Shown here: in pieces, positions 1 through 7,823 of the stretch
How positions within the stretch are numbered: the first letter of the stretch is position 1
Layout of the letters: each line of letters opens with the position of its first letter
Source of the DNA: an uncultured Oscillospiraceae bacterium
Lineage (GTDB): Bacteria > Bacillota > Clostridia > Oscillospirales > Acutalibacteraceae
DNA: 64,000 nt
Direction: 5' to 3'
Assembly: GCA_958366985.1 (NCBI GenBank)
Contig: CATXDC010000009.1
Coordinates: forward strand, 1 to 64,000
The notes under the pieces: model-generated
Database searches by the model: none
What the model saw: the letters and a program-made list of their open reading frames with translations, nothing else
Told to the model about the DNA's origin: nothing
Program-made: the position numbers and the translations under genes

Positions 1-20
1 TCATCGCTTAAGCTCCTTTG

Positions 21-45
21 AACCACGCGACTATCGCGTGGTTTT
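21..45 (+). terminator. Intrinsic terminator of an off-window gene
   Basis: A 9-bp perfect inverted repeat (arms 21-29 and 35-43) is followed by a short T-run on the + strand. It probably ends a + strand gene whose body lies left of the window. The first 20 bases hold nothing else I can assign. Confidence 0.6.
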
Positions 46-53
46 CGTTATAC

Positions 54-88
54 AAAAAACGGACGCATTGTATAACTGCGTCCGTTTT
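54..88 (-). terminator. Terminator of the sigI-rsgI operon
   Basis: Perfect 12-bp arms at 56-67 and 77-88 lie just past the rsgI stop. Read on the minus strand the hairpin runs into a T-run, as expected for a Rho-independent terminator. Confidence 0.8.
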
Positions 89-97
89 AATATCATG

Positions 98-1651
98 CTA
101 TTGCACAATGAATGAACCGGATATATCTGCCGAAAATCCTCCGGAATCCTTTACTGTGAAATTATATTTTCCTGGCTGTGTCACACCTGTTACCACCACT
201 TCAATATCATCGTCATCCCAGTTAATCTCATTTACTTTAAACGGACTTCCGTTAATATCCGTAACAGTCACAACAGGCTTTCCACTCCAAGCTATTTTAT
301 CCTCAAATTTTATTTCCAATTCTCCGTCATCTACATCAAACTTTACGTCCATAATTCTTGCCGCAGAATTGCTTCCAGGCATCGCCTTGCAGATTTCATA
401 AATAGTTGTCTCTTTCCGCTTATTATCCGTAATGCCGGTAATCTGAATTGAGAAAATATCGCCGGGTGAAATTTTATCAGTATATATCAGCCAGTAATCA
501 TCTTCCATAATAAAGTCATCAGCGGTATAGACATCCCCGTCAGAATTCCTCAAAGTGATCACTGTTTTATTTGAAGAATAAATATCATCATTGTCACATA
601 AAAACTTTATTCCGTTTTCAAAGCAATAAACTTCTGATGAAAATCCGTTAAGCGTTGCGGTTGCTTCAAAGCCGTCTCTTGCAAGAAAAGCTCCCGAAAA
701 TATAAGAGGTGTTCCGTCAGCATTAAAAGCTTCTATTTTGACGTAATATATTTTTCCCTCCTCAATCGAAGCTATTTCCACGTTCCATTCATCGGAACTC
801 TGACTCTTAAGTTTACATGCAAGTTCGTTTCCTTCACTGTCTGTTACTGTAATTTTTTCCTTGCCTGTATAAAGCAAATCCGATGAAAATTCTATTTCAG
901 CTATATTATTTCCTTTGTATTCTATCTCTCTGACACCTAAAGCATTATTCGAACTGCTCCACTGGGAAAGCTCATACACTTCCGCAAGACTCATTCCCAG
1001 ATTCACACCAGCATCAACTGTCTGACGCATATTGTTTGCCTCTTCCAACGTGGCACGCCTTGTTCGCACTATGGGATCTATATCACGCTGTGTAAGTACA
1101 TCAGCAGTTACTTCAAGGAGTTCTCTCTCTATCTGCTCTGCCTGAACCATATCGTTATCTGCAACAATTATGCTTACCTGCTTATTGTCTGATGAAAAAT
1201 ATCCGTCATCGACCGCCTGATTAATTATCTGAGACAACTCCTCGTTTATTCCGGAAGCATTATTGAGTTTTGAAATCAGTTCTGTGCCATCGTTATTGAT
1301 TCCATCAACTGCAATCACTTTTCCGTTTTTATTCATCGAAATTCTGATTGCAGGGTTAATAGATACCTCAACATATGTTGTAATGGTATTAAGATTACTA
1401 TATAAAGATTGTATGGCAAACGCTACACACAAACATGCAGCAACAGATGCGGCAATAGCTGCAATTCTTTTAAGTGAAAATGTTTTTTCCTTTTTAGGAT
1501 ATTCAAGAACTGTCGCTTCTTCTTTCGGAACCTCATAATCAACTTCCATTCCGCATTGCCAACCGTCCTGTGTAGAAACTTCCATAAATTCGCCGTCATC
1601 ATTGAGAACGGTGGAAACATTTTCATTTACTTCAATTACTATAACTTTCAT
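98..1651 (-). CDS. rsgI: RsgI-type transmembrane anti-sigma factor with Ig-like ectodomain
   Basis: Predicted anti-sigma-I factor of 517 aa. Residues 1-50 match the cytoplasmic RsgI N-terminal domain (MKVIVIEVNENVSTVLNDDG start). A basic residue pair and one membrane segment follow at about 61-84. The juxtamembrane block with YVEVSINPAI at 93-102 and GKVIAVDGINNDG at 110-122 is the hallmark of RsgI proteins. The roughly 300-residue outer part looks like three or so beta-rich Ig-like modules. I see no carbohydrate-binding or hydrolase domain of the kind that gives cellulolytic clostridial RsgI proteins their sensing role. It starts 16 bases after sigI with a good ribosome site (GAAAGGACGG), so the two are co-transcribed. 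By family knowledge it holds SigI at the membrane until an outside signal releases it; the ligand is unknown. Confidence 0.88.
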   Translation of the reverse strand: MKVIVIEVNENVSTVLNDDGEFMEVSTQDGWQCGMEVDYEVPKEEATVLEYPKKEKTFSLKRIAAIAASVAACLCVAFAIQSLYSNLNTITTYVEVSINPAIRISMNKNGKVIAVDGINNDGTELISKLNNASGINEELSQIINQAVDDGYFSSDNKQVSIIVADNDMVQAEQIERELLEVTADVLTQRDIDPIVRTRRATLEEANNMRQTVDAGVNLGMSLAEVYELSQWSSSNNALGVREIEYKGNNIAEIEFSSDLLYTGKEKITVTDSEGNELACKLKSQSSDEWNVEIASIEEGKIYYVKIEAFNADGTPLIFSGAFLARDGFEATATLNGFSSEVYCFENGIKFLCDNDDIYSSNKTVITLRNSDGDVYTADDFIMEDDYWLIYTDKISPGDIFSIQITGITDNKRKETTIYEICKAMPGSNSAARIMDVKFDVDDGELEIKFEDKIAWSGKPVVTVTDINGSPFKVNEINWDDDDIEVVVTGVTQPGKYNFTVKDSGGFSADISGSFIVQ

Positions 1652-1667
1652 GCTTTACCGTCCTTTC

Positions 1668-2345
1668 TCAATTTAATTTAATATATTCACGCATATACGG
1701 AAAATCGCCTGTATGAATAATAATAGCGGCAACTATATATCTTCTGTGATCCTCTATGAGCTTACGCTTGATTCCGGTTTTACGCATAAGTTCCATTACA
1801 GGAAGTTTCTTTTCATTTTTAAATAAAGCAAGAAGCTTTTCATTATTAATCATCTCATAAATAATCGTCTTGCACGCATTTTTTGTAGACTCATGACGTG
1901 GTGAAGCTTTGGAAAGCTGGCTCACAGAAATTGACCACTTACTGAGTTCCGAAGTCAAAAGCAGTATTTCTTCTCTTCTCTCTTCATTCTCGACATTTAC
2001 ACGGTATACCTGTGATGATGCCAGCTGTACAGCATTATCGGATTCATCCTGTGCACTGTCAAGAACGGCATCCTCCTTGACAGTTTTTTCTTTTCTTACA
2101 AAATCTACTACTTTCCGTTTTATAATCGTTTTTGCGAGGGAAAGAAATGAACCTTTTTCTTTTTCATATAATTCAACTGCCTGGGTGAAAGCGATAAAGC
2201 CCGTCTGAAAAGCATCGTCGCCTCCTGTTGGACAGACAGATAAAACAGCAGAAATAATAAATGGTCTGTATTCTGTTAAAAGCGCCTCAAGCTCTTTCTG
2301 CGAGCGCTTTGCCGAAAGGACACGTGCTTCAAGTGTTTCAGCCAT
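1668..2345 (-). CDS. sigI: RNA polymerase sigma factor SigI
   Basis: Alternative sigma factor of the SigI family, 225 aa. The region around GGDDAFQTGFIAFTQAVELY resembles the sigma-70 region 2 core-binding helix, and IKRKVVDFVRKEK follows it. The C-terminal half carries the SigI-specific DNA-binding region rather than a normal region 4. I place the start at 2345 (MAETLEARVLS), because AAGGAGG sits at the right distance before it. The longer reading to 2390 has no ribosome site. In Bacillus subtilis SigI serves heat and wall stress; in cellulolytic clostridia it controls polysaccharide-degradation genes. The regulon here cannot be inferred. Confidence 0.88.
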   Translation of the reverse strand: MAETLEARVLSAKRSQKELEALLTEYRPFIISAVLSVCPTGGDDAFQTGFIAFTQAVELYEKEKGSFLSLAKTIIKRKVVDFVRKEKTVKEDAVLDSAQDESDNAVQLASSQVYRVNVENEERREEILLLTSELSKWSISVSQLSKASPRHESTKNACKTIIYEMINNEKLLALFKNEKKLPVMELMRKTGIKRKLIEDHRRYIVAAIIIHTGDFPYMREYIKLN

Positions 2346-2464
2346 ATTTGTCCTCCTTAAATCTATCGTATAGCAGTGATTATATCGCATTTCAGCCTAA
2401 AATTAAATAGCGGAGAACAAAAAATCACCAAACCATAAATAAAGATTTTTCCTTTTATATTATA

Positions 2465-2495
2465 TATTCGTTTACCTCTTCCGTTTTTTAAGGGT
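2465..2495 (-). promoter_or_regulatory. Candidate SigI-type promoter of sigI-rsgI
   Basis: Read on the minus strand, an ACCC followed by an A-tract is separated by 21 bases from CGAATA. This is similar to the reported SigI pattern of a C-rich/A-rich -35 and a CGAA-type -10. It would make the operon autoregulated. A separate TATAAT lies nearer to the gene (complement of about 2374-2379). The pattern match is loose. Confidence 0.3.
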
Positions 2496-2687
2496 ATAAA
2501 GTAAAAAAATATTGAATACTGTTATCGGTTTTAAGATTTTTAATTTTATTTATAGTCGTTTTGCTAAAATTTAATGTGAATTTTTATAATTAATGACAAT
2601 TTTTCTTAATTACATCTGTTAGTGCAAAAATTTTTTAGTATTAATTTAATTATTTTTCTTTAATTTGTAGATTTAATTTTGTAACCA

Positions 2688-2696
2688 TGCTATAAT
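2688..2696 (+). promoter_or_regulatory. Extended -10 promoter of the hydrogenase operon
   Basis: TGC followed by a perfect TATAAT (2691-2696) forms an extended -10 box with no clear -35 at 17 bp. Transcription would begin near 2703, about 80 bases before hndA. Confidence 0.55.
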
Positions 2697-2720
2697 TGTT
2701 TAAACATTTTGCGTTTATAT

Positions 2721-2738
2721 TTGTTAAAAATATAACAA
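2721..2738 (+). promoter_or_regulatory. Rex (NADH/NAD+ sensor) operator candidate
   Basis: The 18-base site TTGTTAAAAATATAACAA differs by one base from the clostridial Rex consensus TTGTTAANNNNTTAACAA. It lies roughly 18-36 bases downstream of the predicted start of transcription, where a bound repressor would block elongation or initiation. Control of hydrogen and fermentation genes by Rex is well established in Firmicutes. No rex gene is in this window. Confidence 0.7.
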
Positions 2739-2782
2739 TCGTAAAGCCGCTAAGCAATTAAATAAAGGAGGCAATTTCAGCA

Positions 2783-3280
2783 ATGCTCAAAAAAATCAGC
2801 AAAATCCCCTTTAAAGGCACTCCCGAGCAGGAAGCAAAGCTTCGCAAAGTAATCGAGGAATGCAAGCATGACAAGAGCCTGCTCATGCATGTTATGCAGC
2901 AAGCTCAGCAGATTTATGACTATCTGCCTTTTGAAGTACAGGTAATGATAGCCGACGGAATGGACATTCCATTGGAAAAAGTTTACGGTGTTTCAACCTT
3001 TTACGCTCAGTTTGCCCTTTCACCAAAAGGCAAGTACAAGGTTTCCGTCTGTCTCGGAACTGCATGCTACGTTAAAGGCTCACAGGAAATCCTCGACAGA
3101 ATATGCGAAAGGCTGGAAGTCGAGCCTGACGAATGCACACCGGACGGTGTATTTTCCGTTGAAGCATGCCGCTGCATAGGCGCTTGCGGACTTGCTCCCG
3201 TTATGATGGTAAACGATGACGTTTACGGAAAGATAACCGCTGAGGATGTTGACGGAATCCTCGACAAATATATGGAATAA
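2783..3280 (+). CDS. hndA: Hydrogenase NuoE-like [2Fe-2S] subunit
   Basis: 165-aa homologue of the 24-kDa subunit of complex I (NuoE, HndA or HydC), a cytoplasmic electron carrier between the flavin subunit and the catalytic subunit. The N-terminal half is a helical bundle and the C-terminal half a thioredoxin-like fold. The four cluster ligands are visible as C-x4-C in CLGTAC and C-x3-C in CIGAC. AAAGGAGG precedes the start. It is the first gene of the five-gene hydrogenase operon. In trimeric and tetrameric bifurcating hydrogenases this subunit is essential for coupling NAD(P)H and ferredoxin oxidation to H2 formation. Confidence 0.92.
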   Translation: MLKKISKIPFKGTPEQEAKLRKVIEECKHDKSLLMHVMQQAQQIYDYLPFEVQVMIADGMDIPLEKVYGVSTFYAQFALSPKGKYKVSVCLGTACYVKGSQEILDRICERLEVEPDECTPDGVFSVEACRCIGACGLAPVMMVNDDVYGKITAEDVDGILDKYME

Positions 3281-3288
3281 AAAATAAA

Positions 3289-3846
3289 ATGAGAGAAATT
3301 TCACTTAACATTCTGGATATTGCTCAGAACTCCATTTCCGCAAAGGCATCGCTCATCGAAATCGAGCTTTGTGAAAAAAATAGCGTCCTCACGGTGAGGA
3401 TTTCCGATAACGGAAAAGGCATGTCACCTGAACAGCTTCAAAAAGTTCGTGACCCGTTTTTCACAACACGCACTACAAGAAAAGTGGGAATGGGTATTCC
3501 CCTTTTTAAAATGGCAGCGGAAATGACGGGTGGTTCCTTTGACATTGAATCGGTTTTAGACAAAGGAACAACGGTTACGGCAGTTTTCAGAACAGACAGT
3601 ATTGATTTCACTCCAGTGGGAGATATGGCAGCTACCATGTGCAGCCTTATCTCCATGAATACAGATATTGATTTTTTATACCGCAGAATAATCGGAGAGA
3701 GAGAATTTACTCTTGATACACGTCAGATGCGTGAAATTTTGGGAGATGTTCCCCTTTCGTCTCCGGAGGTCACAGAGTTCATAAGAGACTTTATCTGCGA
3801 AAACACAAGAGAAATAACCGGAGGTGCAGGAAATGAAAACCCTTGA
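3289..3846 (+). CDS. HATPase-domain protein embedded in the hydrogenase operon
   Basis: 185 aa with a GHKL/histidine-kinase-type ATP-binding fold: the N box near NILDIAQNSISAKASLIEI, the G1 box DNGKGMS, and the G2-like segment TTRKVGMGIPLFKMAAE. No dimerisation/phosphoacceptor His domain and no membrane segment precede it, so it is not a complete sensor kinase. It lies 8 bases after hndA, and its end overlaps the start of hndB. I recall similar small ATP-binding proteins at this position in other clostridial hydrogenase operons, but I know of no assigned function. The C-terminal 60 residues do not match a domain I recognise. Confidence 0.8.
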   Translation: MREISLNILDIAQNSISAKASLIEIELCEKNSVLTVRISDNGKGMSPEQLQKVRDPFFTTRTTRKVGMGIPLFKMAAEMTGGSFDIESVLDKGTTVTAVFRTDSIDFTPVGDMAATMCSLISMNTDIDFLYRRIIGEREFTLDTRQMREILGDVPLSSPEVTEFIRDFICENTREITGGAGNENP

Positions 3847-4204
3847 AGAACTTATGGCAATAAGGGATAAGACCCGACAGAATATGACAGTTCGTGAAGA
3901 TAAAGGCGAAGTTACAAGAGTGGTTGTAGGCATGGCAACCTGCGGAATTGCAGCAGGAGCACGTCCCGTACTCAACGCCTTTTCACAGGAAGTTGCAAGA
4001 CGCAAACTTTCACACGTTACCGTTTCACAGACAGGCTGCATAGGCATGTGCCAGTATGAACCTATTGTAGAAGTCTTTGTTCCCGGACAGGAAAAGGTTA
4101 CATATGTAAAAATGACCCCTGAAAAGGCAGCAAGAGTAGTTGCCGACCACATTGTAAACGGCAACGTTGTTACAGAATACACAGTGGGCACTGTTGATAA
4201 ATAA
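3833..4204 (+). CDS. hndB: Hydrogenase [2Fe-2S] ferredoxin-like subunit HndB
   Basis: 123-aa thioredoxin-like ferredoxin. Cluster ligands are visible as ATCGIAAGA near residue 30 and TGCIGMCQYEP near residue 65. ATG 3833 is chosen because GGAGG at 3820-3824 is 8 bases upstream. A GTG at 3824 lies inside that ribosome site. The gene overlaps the end of the HATPase gene by 14 bases. The family matches HndB of the tetrameric NADP-reducing hydrogenase of Desulfovibrio, a small electron-transfer subunit feeding HndC. Confidence 0.88.
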   Translation: MKTLEELMAIRDKTRQNMTVREDKGEVTRVVVGMATCGIAAGARPVLNAFSQEVARRKLSHVTVSQTGCIGMCQYEPIVEVFVPGQEKVTYVKMTPEKAARVVADHIVNGNVVTEYTVGTVDK

Positions 4205-4216
4205 GGAGGAAAGTCA

Positions 4217-6010
4217 ATGTATCGTTCCCATGTTCTCGTTTGCGGCGGTACCGGCTGTACTTCATCAAACAGCGCCGCAATTATTGAAGCCCTCGAAAAG
4301 GAAATCGAGGCAAAGGGTCTTTCAGACGAAATAAAGGTTATCCGTACAGGATGCTTTGGTCTGTGCGCATTAGGCCCCATTATGATAGTTTATCCCGAGG
4401 GATGCTTTTACAGCCAGGTTCAGGTTGAGGATGTCCCGGAAATCGTTGAGGAGCATCTGCTCAAAGGCCGCATGGTCAAAAGGCTTCTCTATGATGAAAC
4501 TGTACATTCCGGCGACACTATAAAGTCCCTCAATGAAACAAACTTCTATAAGAAACAAAAGCGTGTTGCACTTCGCAACTGCGGTGTTATTGACCCGGAA
4601 AATATCGACGAATACATCGCCTATGACGGATATCAGGCACTTGCAAAATGCCTTTCCGAATACACTCCCGAACAGGTTATAGACATCGTAAAGCGTTCAG
4701 GACTCAGAGGCAGAGGCGGCGGAGGATTCCCCACAGGCAGAAAGTGGGAGCTTGCCGCCATGAATAAGGCAGATCAGAAATATGTAGTCTGCAACGCTGA
4801 CGAAGGCGACCCCGGCGCATTCATGGATCGTTCCGTACTTGAGGGCGACCCCCACTGCATAGTTGAAGCTATGGCAATCTGCGGATATGCCGTAGGTGCA
4901 ACGGAAGGTTATGTATATGTCCGTGCAGAATATCCCATTGCAGTAAGAAGACTTCAGAAGGCTATTGAGGATGCAAGAGGATACGGTCTTTTAGGCAAAG
5001 ATCTCTTCGGCTCAGGCTTCGACTTTGATCTTCATATCCGTCTTGGTGCAGGTGCTTTCGTCTGCGGCGAGGAAACAGCTCTTATGACATCTATTGAGGG
5101 TAACCGTGGTGAGCCACGTCCCCGTCCTCCCTATCCCGCTGTAAAGGGTCTTTTCGGAAAGCCCACTACTGAAAACAATGTTGAAACCTTTGCAAACATT
5201 CCTCAGATTATCCTCAACGGACCTGAGTATTTCAGCTCCATGGGTACTGAGAAATCAAAAGGCACAAAGGTTTTCGCTCTCGGTGGAAAAATCAACAATA
5301 CAGGTCTTGTTGAAATTCCCATGGGTACAACCCTCAGAGAGATTATTGAAGAAATCGGCGGCGGAATCCCCAACGGCAAAAAGTTCAAGGCTGCTCAGAC
5401 AGGCGGTCCTTCAGGCGGATGTATTCCCGCTGATCTTATAGATACCCCCATCGACTACGACAACCTTACGGCAATCGGATGCATGATGGGTTCAGGCGGA
5501 CTTATTGTAATGGACGAGGATAACTGCATGGTTGACATTGCAAAGTTCTTCCTTGACTTTACCGTTGACGAGTCCTGCGGAAAATGTTCACCCTGCCGCA
5601 TAGGTACAAAGCGTATGCGTGAAATTCTCGAAAAGATCACAAGCGGCAAGGGAACCCTTGAGGATATAGATAAGCTGGAAGAGCTTGCCCACTATATCAA
5701 GGAAAACTCCCTTTGCGGTCTTGGACAGACTGCGCCGAACCCCGTTCTTTCCACGCTGAAATTCTTCCGTGAAGAGTACATCGCCCACGTTGTAGATAAA
5801 CGCTGCCCCGCAGGCGTATGTAAAGCTCTTCTCAACTACTACATTGACCCAGATAAGTGCATAGGCTGCGGACTTTGTGCAAGAGCCTGCCCCGTAGGCG
5901 CTATTTCCGGCACTATCAAGAGCCCCCACGTTATAGACGTTATGAAGTGTATCAAGTGCGGCGCCTGCATGGATAAGTGTAAGAAGATTAAAGCTATCAG
6001 CAAGAGATAA
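4217..6010 (+). CDS. hndC: Hydrogenase NuoF-like FMN/NAD(P)-binding subunit
   Basis: 597 aa, the flavin subunit and predicted electron-bifurcating site. An N-terminal [2Fe-2S] thioredoxin-like domain (Cys pairs at GGTGCT and GCFGLC) is followed by the NuoF core: the FMN/NAD(H) glycine-rich RGRGGGGFPTGRKWE near 165, NADEGDPGAFMDR, GAGAFVCGEETAL and EGNRGEPRPRPPYP. The N3-type [4Fe-4S] motif ESCGKCSPCRIGTKRM then appears, with its fourth Cys in SLCGLGQ. The C-terminus adds two ferredoxin motifs, CIGCGLCARAC and CIKCGACMDKC. This order is that of HymB, HndC and HydB. It oxidises or reduces a pyridine nucleotide in the cytoplasm; whether NADH or NADPH cannot be told by eye. It is 12 bases downstream of hndB. 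Confidence 0.94.
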   Translation: MYRSHVLVCGGTGCTSSNSAAIIEALEKEIEAKGLSDEIKVIRTGCFGLCALGPIMIVYPEGCFYSQVQVEDVPEIVEEHLLKGRMVKRLLYDETVHSGDTIKSLNETNFYKKQKRVALRNCGVIDPENIDEYIAYDGYQALAKCLSEYTPEQVIDIVKRSGLRGRGGGGFPTGRKWELAAMNKADQKYVVCNADEGDPGAFMDRSVLEGDPHCIVEAMAICGYAVGATEGYVYVRAEYPIAVRRLQKAIEDARGYGLLGKDLFGSGFDFDLHIRLGAGAFVCGEETALMTSIEGNRGEPRPRPPYPAVKGLFGKPTTENNVETFANIPQIILNGPEYFSSMGTEKSKGTKVFALGGKINNTGLVEIPMGTTLREIIEEIGGGIPNGKKFKAAQTGGPSGGCIPADLIDTPIDYDNLTAIGCMMGSGGLIVMDEDNCMVDIAKFFLDFTVDESCGKCSPCRIGTKRMREILEKITSGKGTLEDIDKLEELAHYIKENSLCGLGQTAPNPVLSTLKFFREEYIAHVVDKRCPAGVCKALLNYYIDPDKCIGCGLCARACPVGAISGTIKSPHVIDVMKCIKCGACMDKCKKIKAISKR

Positions 6011-6028
6011 GAAAGGGAGTGTGCCAAT

Positions 6029-7771
6029 ATGGCTATGGTAAATATTAAAATTAACGGCATGCCCCTGTGTGTGCCGGAGGGAATTTCCATTCTTGAAGCC
6101 GCAAGATATGCGGGAATTGAAATTCCGACACTGTGCTATCTTAAAAAGATAAACGAAATCGGCGCTTGCCGTATATGCATGGTTGAGGTTAAGGGCGCAA
6201 GAAGCCTTGTAACCGCCTGCGTTTATCCCGTAAACGAGGGAATGGAGATTTTCACAAACACTGAGCGTGTAAGAAACTCACGTAAAATCACATTGGAGCT
6301 TATTCTCTCCACCCATGACCGCAAGTGCCTTTCATGTGTAAGAAGCGGCAACTGCGAGCTTCAGAAGCTCTGCAAAGAGTTCGGCGTTGACGACGAAACA
6401 CGCTTTGAGGGTGAAAATCCCCACTATGAGTTTGACGATTCAGCTGCTCATATGATAAGAGACAACAACAAATGTATCCTCTGCCGCCGCTGTGTAGCTG
6501 CCTGCGACGCTCAGAAAGTTTCTGTTATCGGCGCAAACGCAAGAGGATTTGATACACATATCAGCTCCGCATTCGACAAAGACCTTGCAGATGTTTCCTG
6601 CGTTTCCTGCGGTCAGTGCATAGTCAACTGTCCTACAGGCGCTCTCAGAGAAAAGGATGACACCGACAAAGTTCTTGCCGCAATCAATGACCCGGAGAAA
6701 TTCGTTGTTGTTCAGACAGCTCCCTCAATCAGGGTTACTCTGGGCGAATGCTTCGATATGCATATTGGCTCAAATGTCGAGGGCAAAATGGTTGCCGCTC
6801 TTCGCCGCTTGGGCTTCGACAGAGTATTTGACACCGACTTTGCCGCTGACCTTACAATCATGGAAGAGGCAAACGAGTTTATTGAAAGAGTTAAAAACGG
6901 CGGCGTTCTGCCCATGATTACATCCTGCTCACCGGGATGGATAAAATACTGTGAGCACTATTATCCTGAGCTTATCCCCCACCTTTCAACCTGCAAATCG
7001 CCTCAGCAGATGTTCGGCGCAACAATAAAGACATGGTATGCTCAGAAAATGGGCATTGATCCGAAGAATATTGTTGTTGTGGGAATTATGCCCTGTACTG
7101 CAAAGAAATTTGAAACAGGCAGAGAGCACCAGAACGCATCAGGCTACCCTGATGTTGACTACGCTCTTACCACAAGAGAGCTTGGCAGAATGATTGAAAG
7201 CGCAGGAATTTACTTTAAAAAGCTGCCTGATGAGAAGTTCGACTCTCCCTTAGGCGAAGCAACGGGAGCAGCGGTTATATTCGGCGCAACAGGCGGCGTT
7301 ATGGAGGCAGCTCTCAGAACTGCCAGCGAAATGCTTACAGGTCGTGAGCTTGACCACGTAGATTTCACTGAGGTCAGAGGTACTGCCGATATTAAAGAGG
7401 CTACCTACAACATCGGTGGAATGGATGTAAATGTCTGCGCCGCAAGTGGTATAGCTAACGCCCACGAGATTATGGAGCGCATAAAGAACGGCACTGCTAA
7501 TTATCACTTCATAGAGATAATGGGATGCCCCGGCGGATGCGTAAACGGCGGCGGTCAGCCCATACAGCACGCAGTTGTACGCAACTTCATAGACCTCAAG
7601 GGCATCAGAGCAGCAGCTCTTTATGATGCGGATAAGAACCTGCCAATCCGTAAATCTCACGAAAATCCTGCAATCAAAGCGGTTTATGAGGAGTTCTTCG
7701 GCGAACCCGGAAGCCACAAGGCTCACGAGATTCTCCACACCTCATACACACCCAGACCTAAGTATAAATAA
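6029..7771 (+). CDS. hndD: [FeFe] hydrogenase catalytic subunit
   Basis: 580 aa, the H2-forming subunit. A plant-type [2Fe-2S] site is at Cys36, 47, 50 and 64. The His-Cys cluster is at His96, Cys100, 103 and 109. Two [4Fe-4S] motifs are at Cys149-159 and Cys191-201. The H-cluster domain follows, giving the CpI-like M3 architecture. The loops are L1 TSCSPGW at 298-304, L2 MPCTAKKFE and L3 EIMGCPGGCVNGGGQP. L1 has Ser where CpI has the second Cys of TSCCPGW (see findings). There is no signal peptide, so the enzyme is cytoplasmic. It is the last gene of the operon, 18 bases after hndC, and is followed by a terminator. The maturases HydE, HydF and HydG are not in the window. Confidence 0.95.
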   Translation: MAMVNIKINGMPLCVPEGISILEAARYAGIEIPTLCYLKKINEIGACRICMVEVKGARSLVTACVYPVNEGMEIFTNTERVRNSRKITLELILSTHDRKCLSCVRSGNCELQKLCKEFGVDDETRFEGENPHYEFDDSAAHMIRDNNKCILCRRCVAACDAQKVSVIGANARGFDTHISSAFDKDLADVSCVSCGQCIVNCPTGALREKDDTDKVLAAINDPEKFVVVQTAPSIRVTLGECFDMHIGSNVEGKMVAALRRLGFDRVFDTDFAADLTIMEEANEFIERVKNGGVLPMITSCSPGWIKYCEHYYPELIPHLSTCKSPQQMFGATIKTWYAQKMGIDPKNIVVVGIMPCTAKKFETGREHQNASGYPDVDYALTTRELGRMIESAGIYFKKLPDEKFDSPLGEATGAAVIFGATGGVMEAALRTASEMLTGRELDHVDFTEVRGTADIKEATYNIGGMDVNVCAASGIANAHEIMERIKNGTANYHFIEIMGCPGGCVNGGGQPIQHAVVRNFIDLKGIRAAALYDADKNLPIRKSHENPAIKAVYEEFFGEPGSHKAHEILHTSYTPRPKYK

Positions 7772-7778
7772 TGTTTTT

Positions 7779-7807
7779 CCGCCCATTATCATATGGGCGG
7801 ATTTTCT
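7779..7807 (+). terminator. Terminator of the hydrogenase operon
   Basis: Eight-base perfect arms (7779-7786 and 7793-7800) with a 6-base loop, followed by a T-rich tail, 8 bases past the hndD stop. Confidence 0.85.
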
Positions 7808-7823
7808 TTAAAAGAGGTAAAAT

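Larger units (their letters stand above)
2346..2782. other. AT-rich divergent intergenic region between sigI and hndA
   Basis: About 440 bases, strongly AT-rich, hold the control regions of the two divergent operons. Apart from the candidate SigI promoter, the hydrogenase promoter and the Rex-like site listed separately, I see no open frame or strong hairpin. Confidence 0.6.

Noticed and set aside
3676..4380. Antisense frame across hndB (234 aa)
   Set aside because: It spans parts of three well-supported hydrogenase genes and has no recognisable domain.
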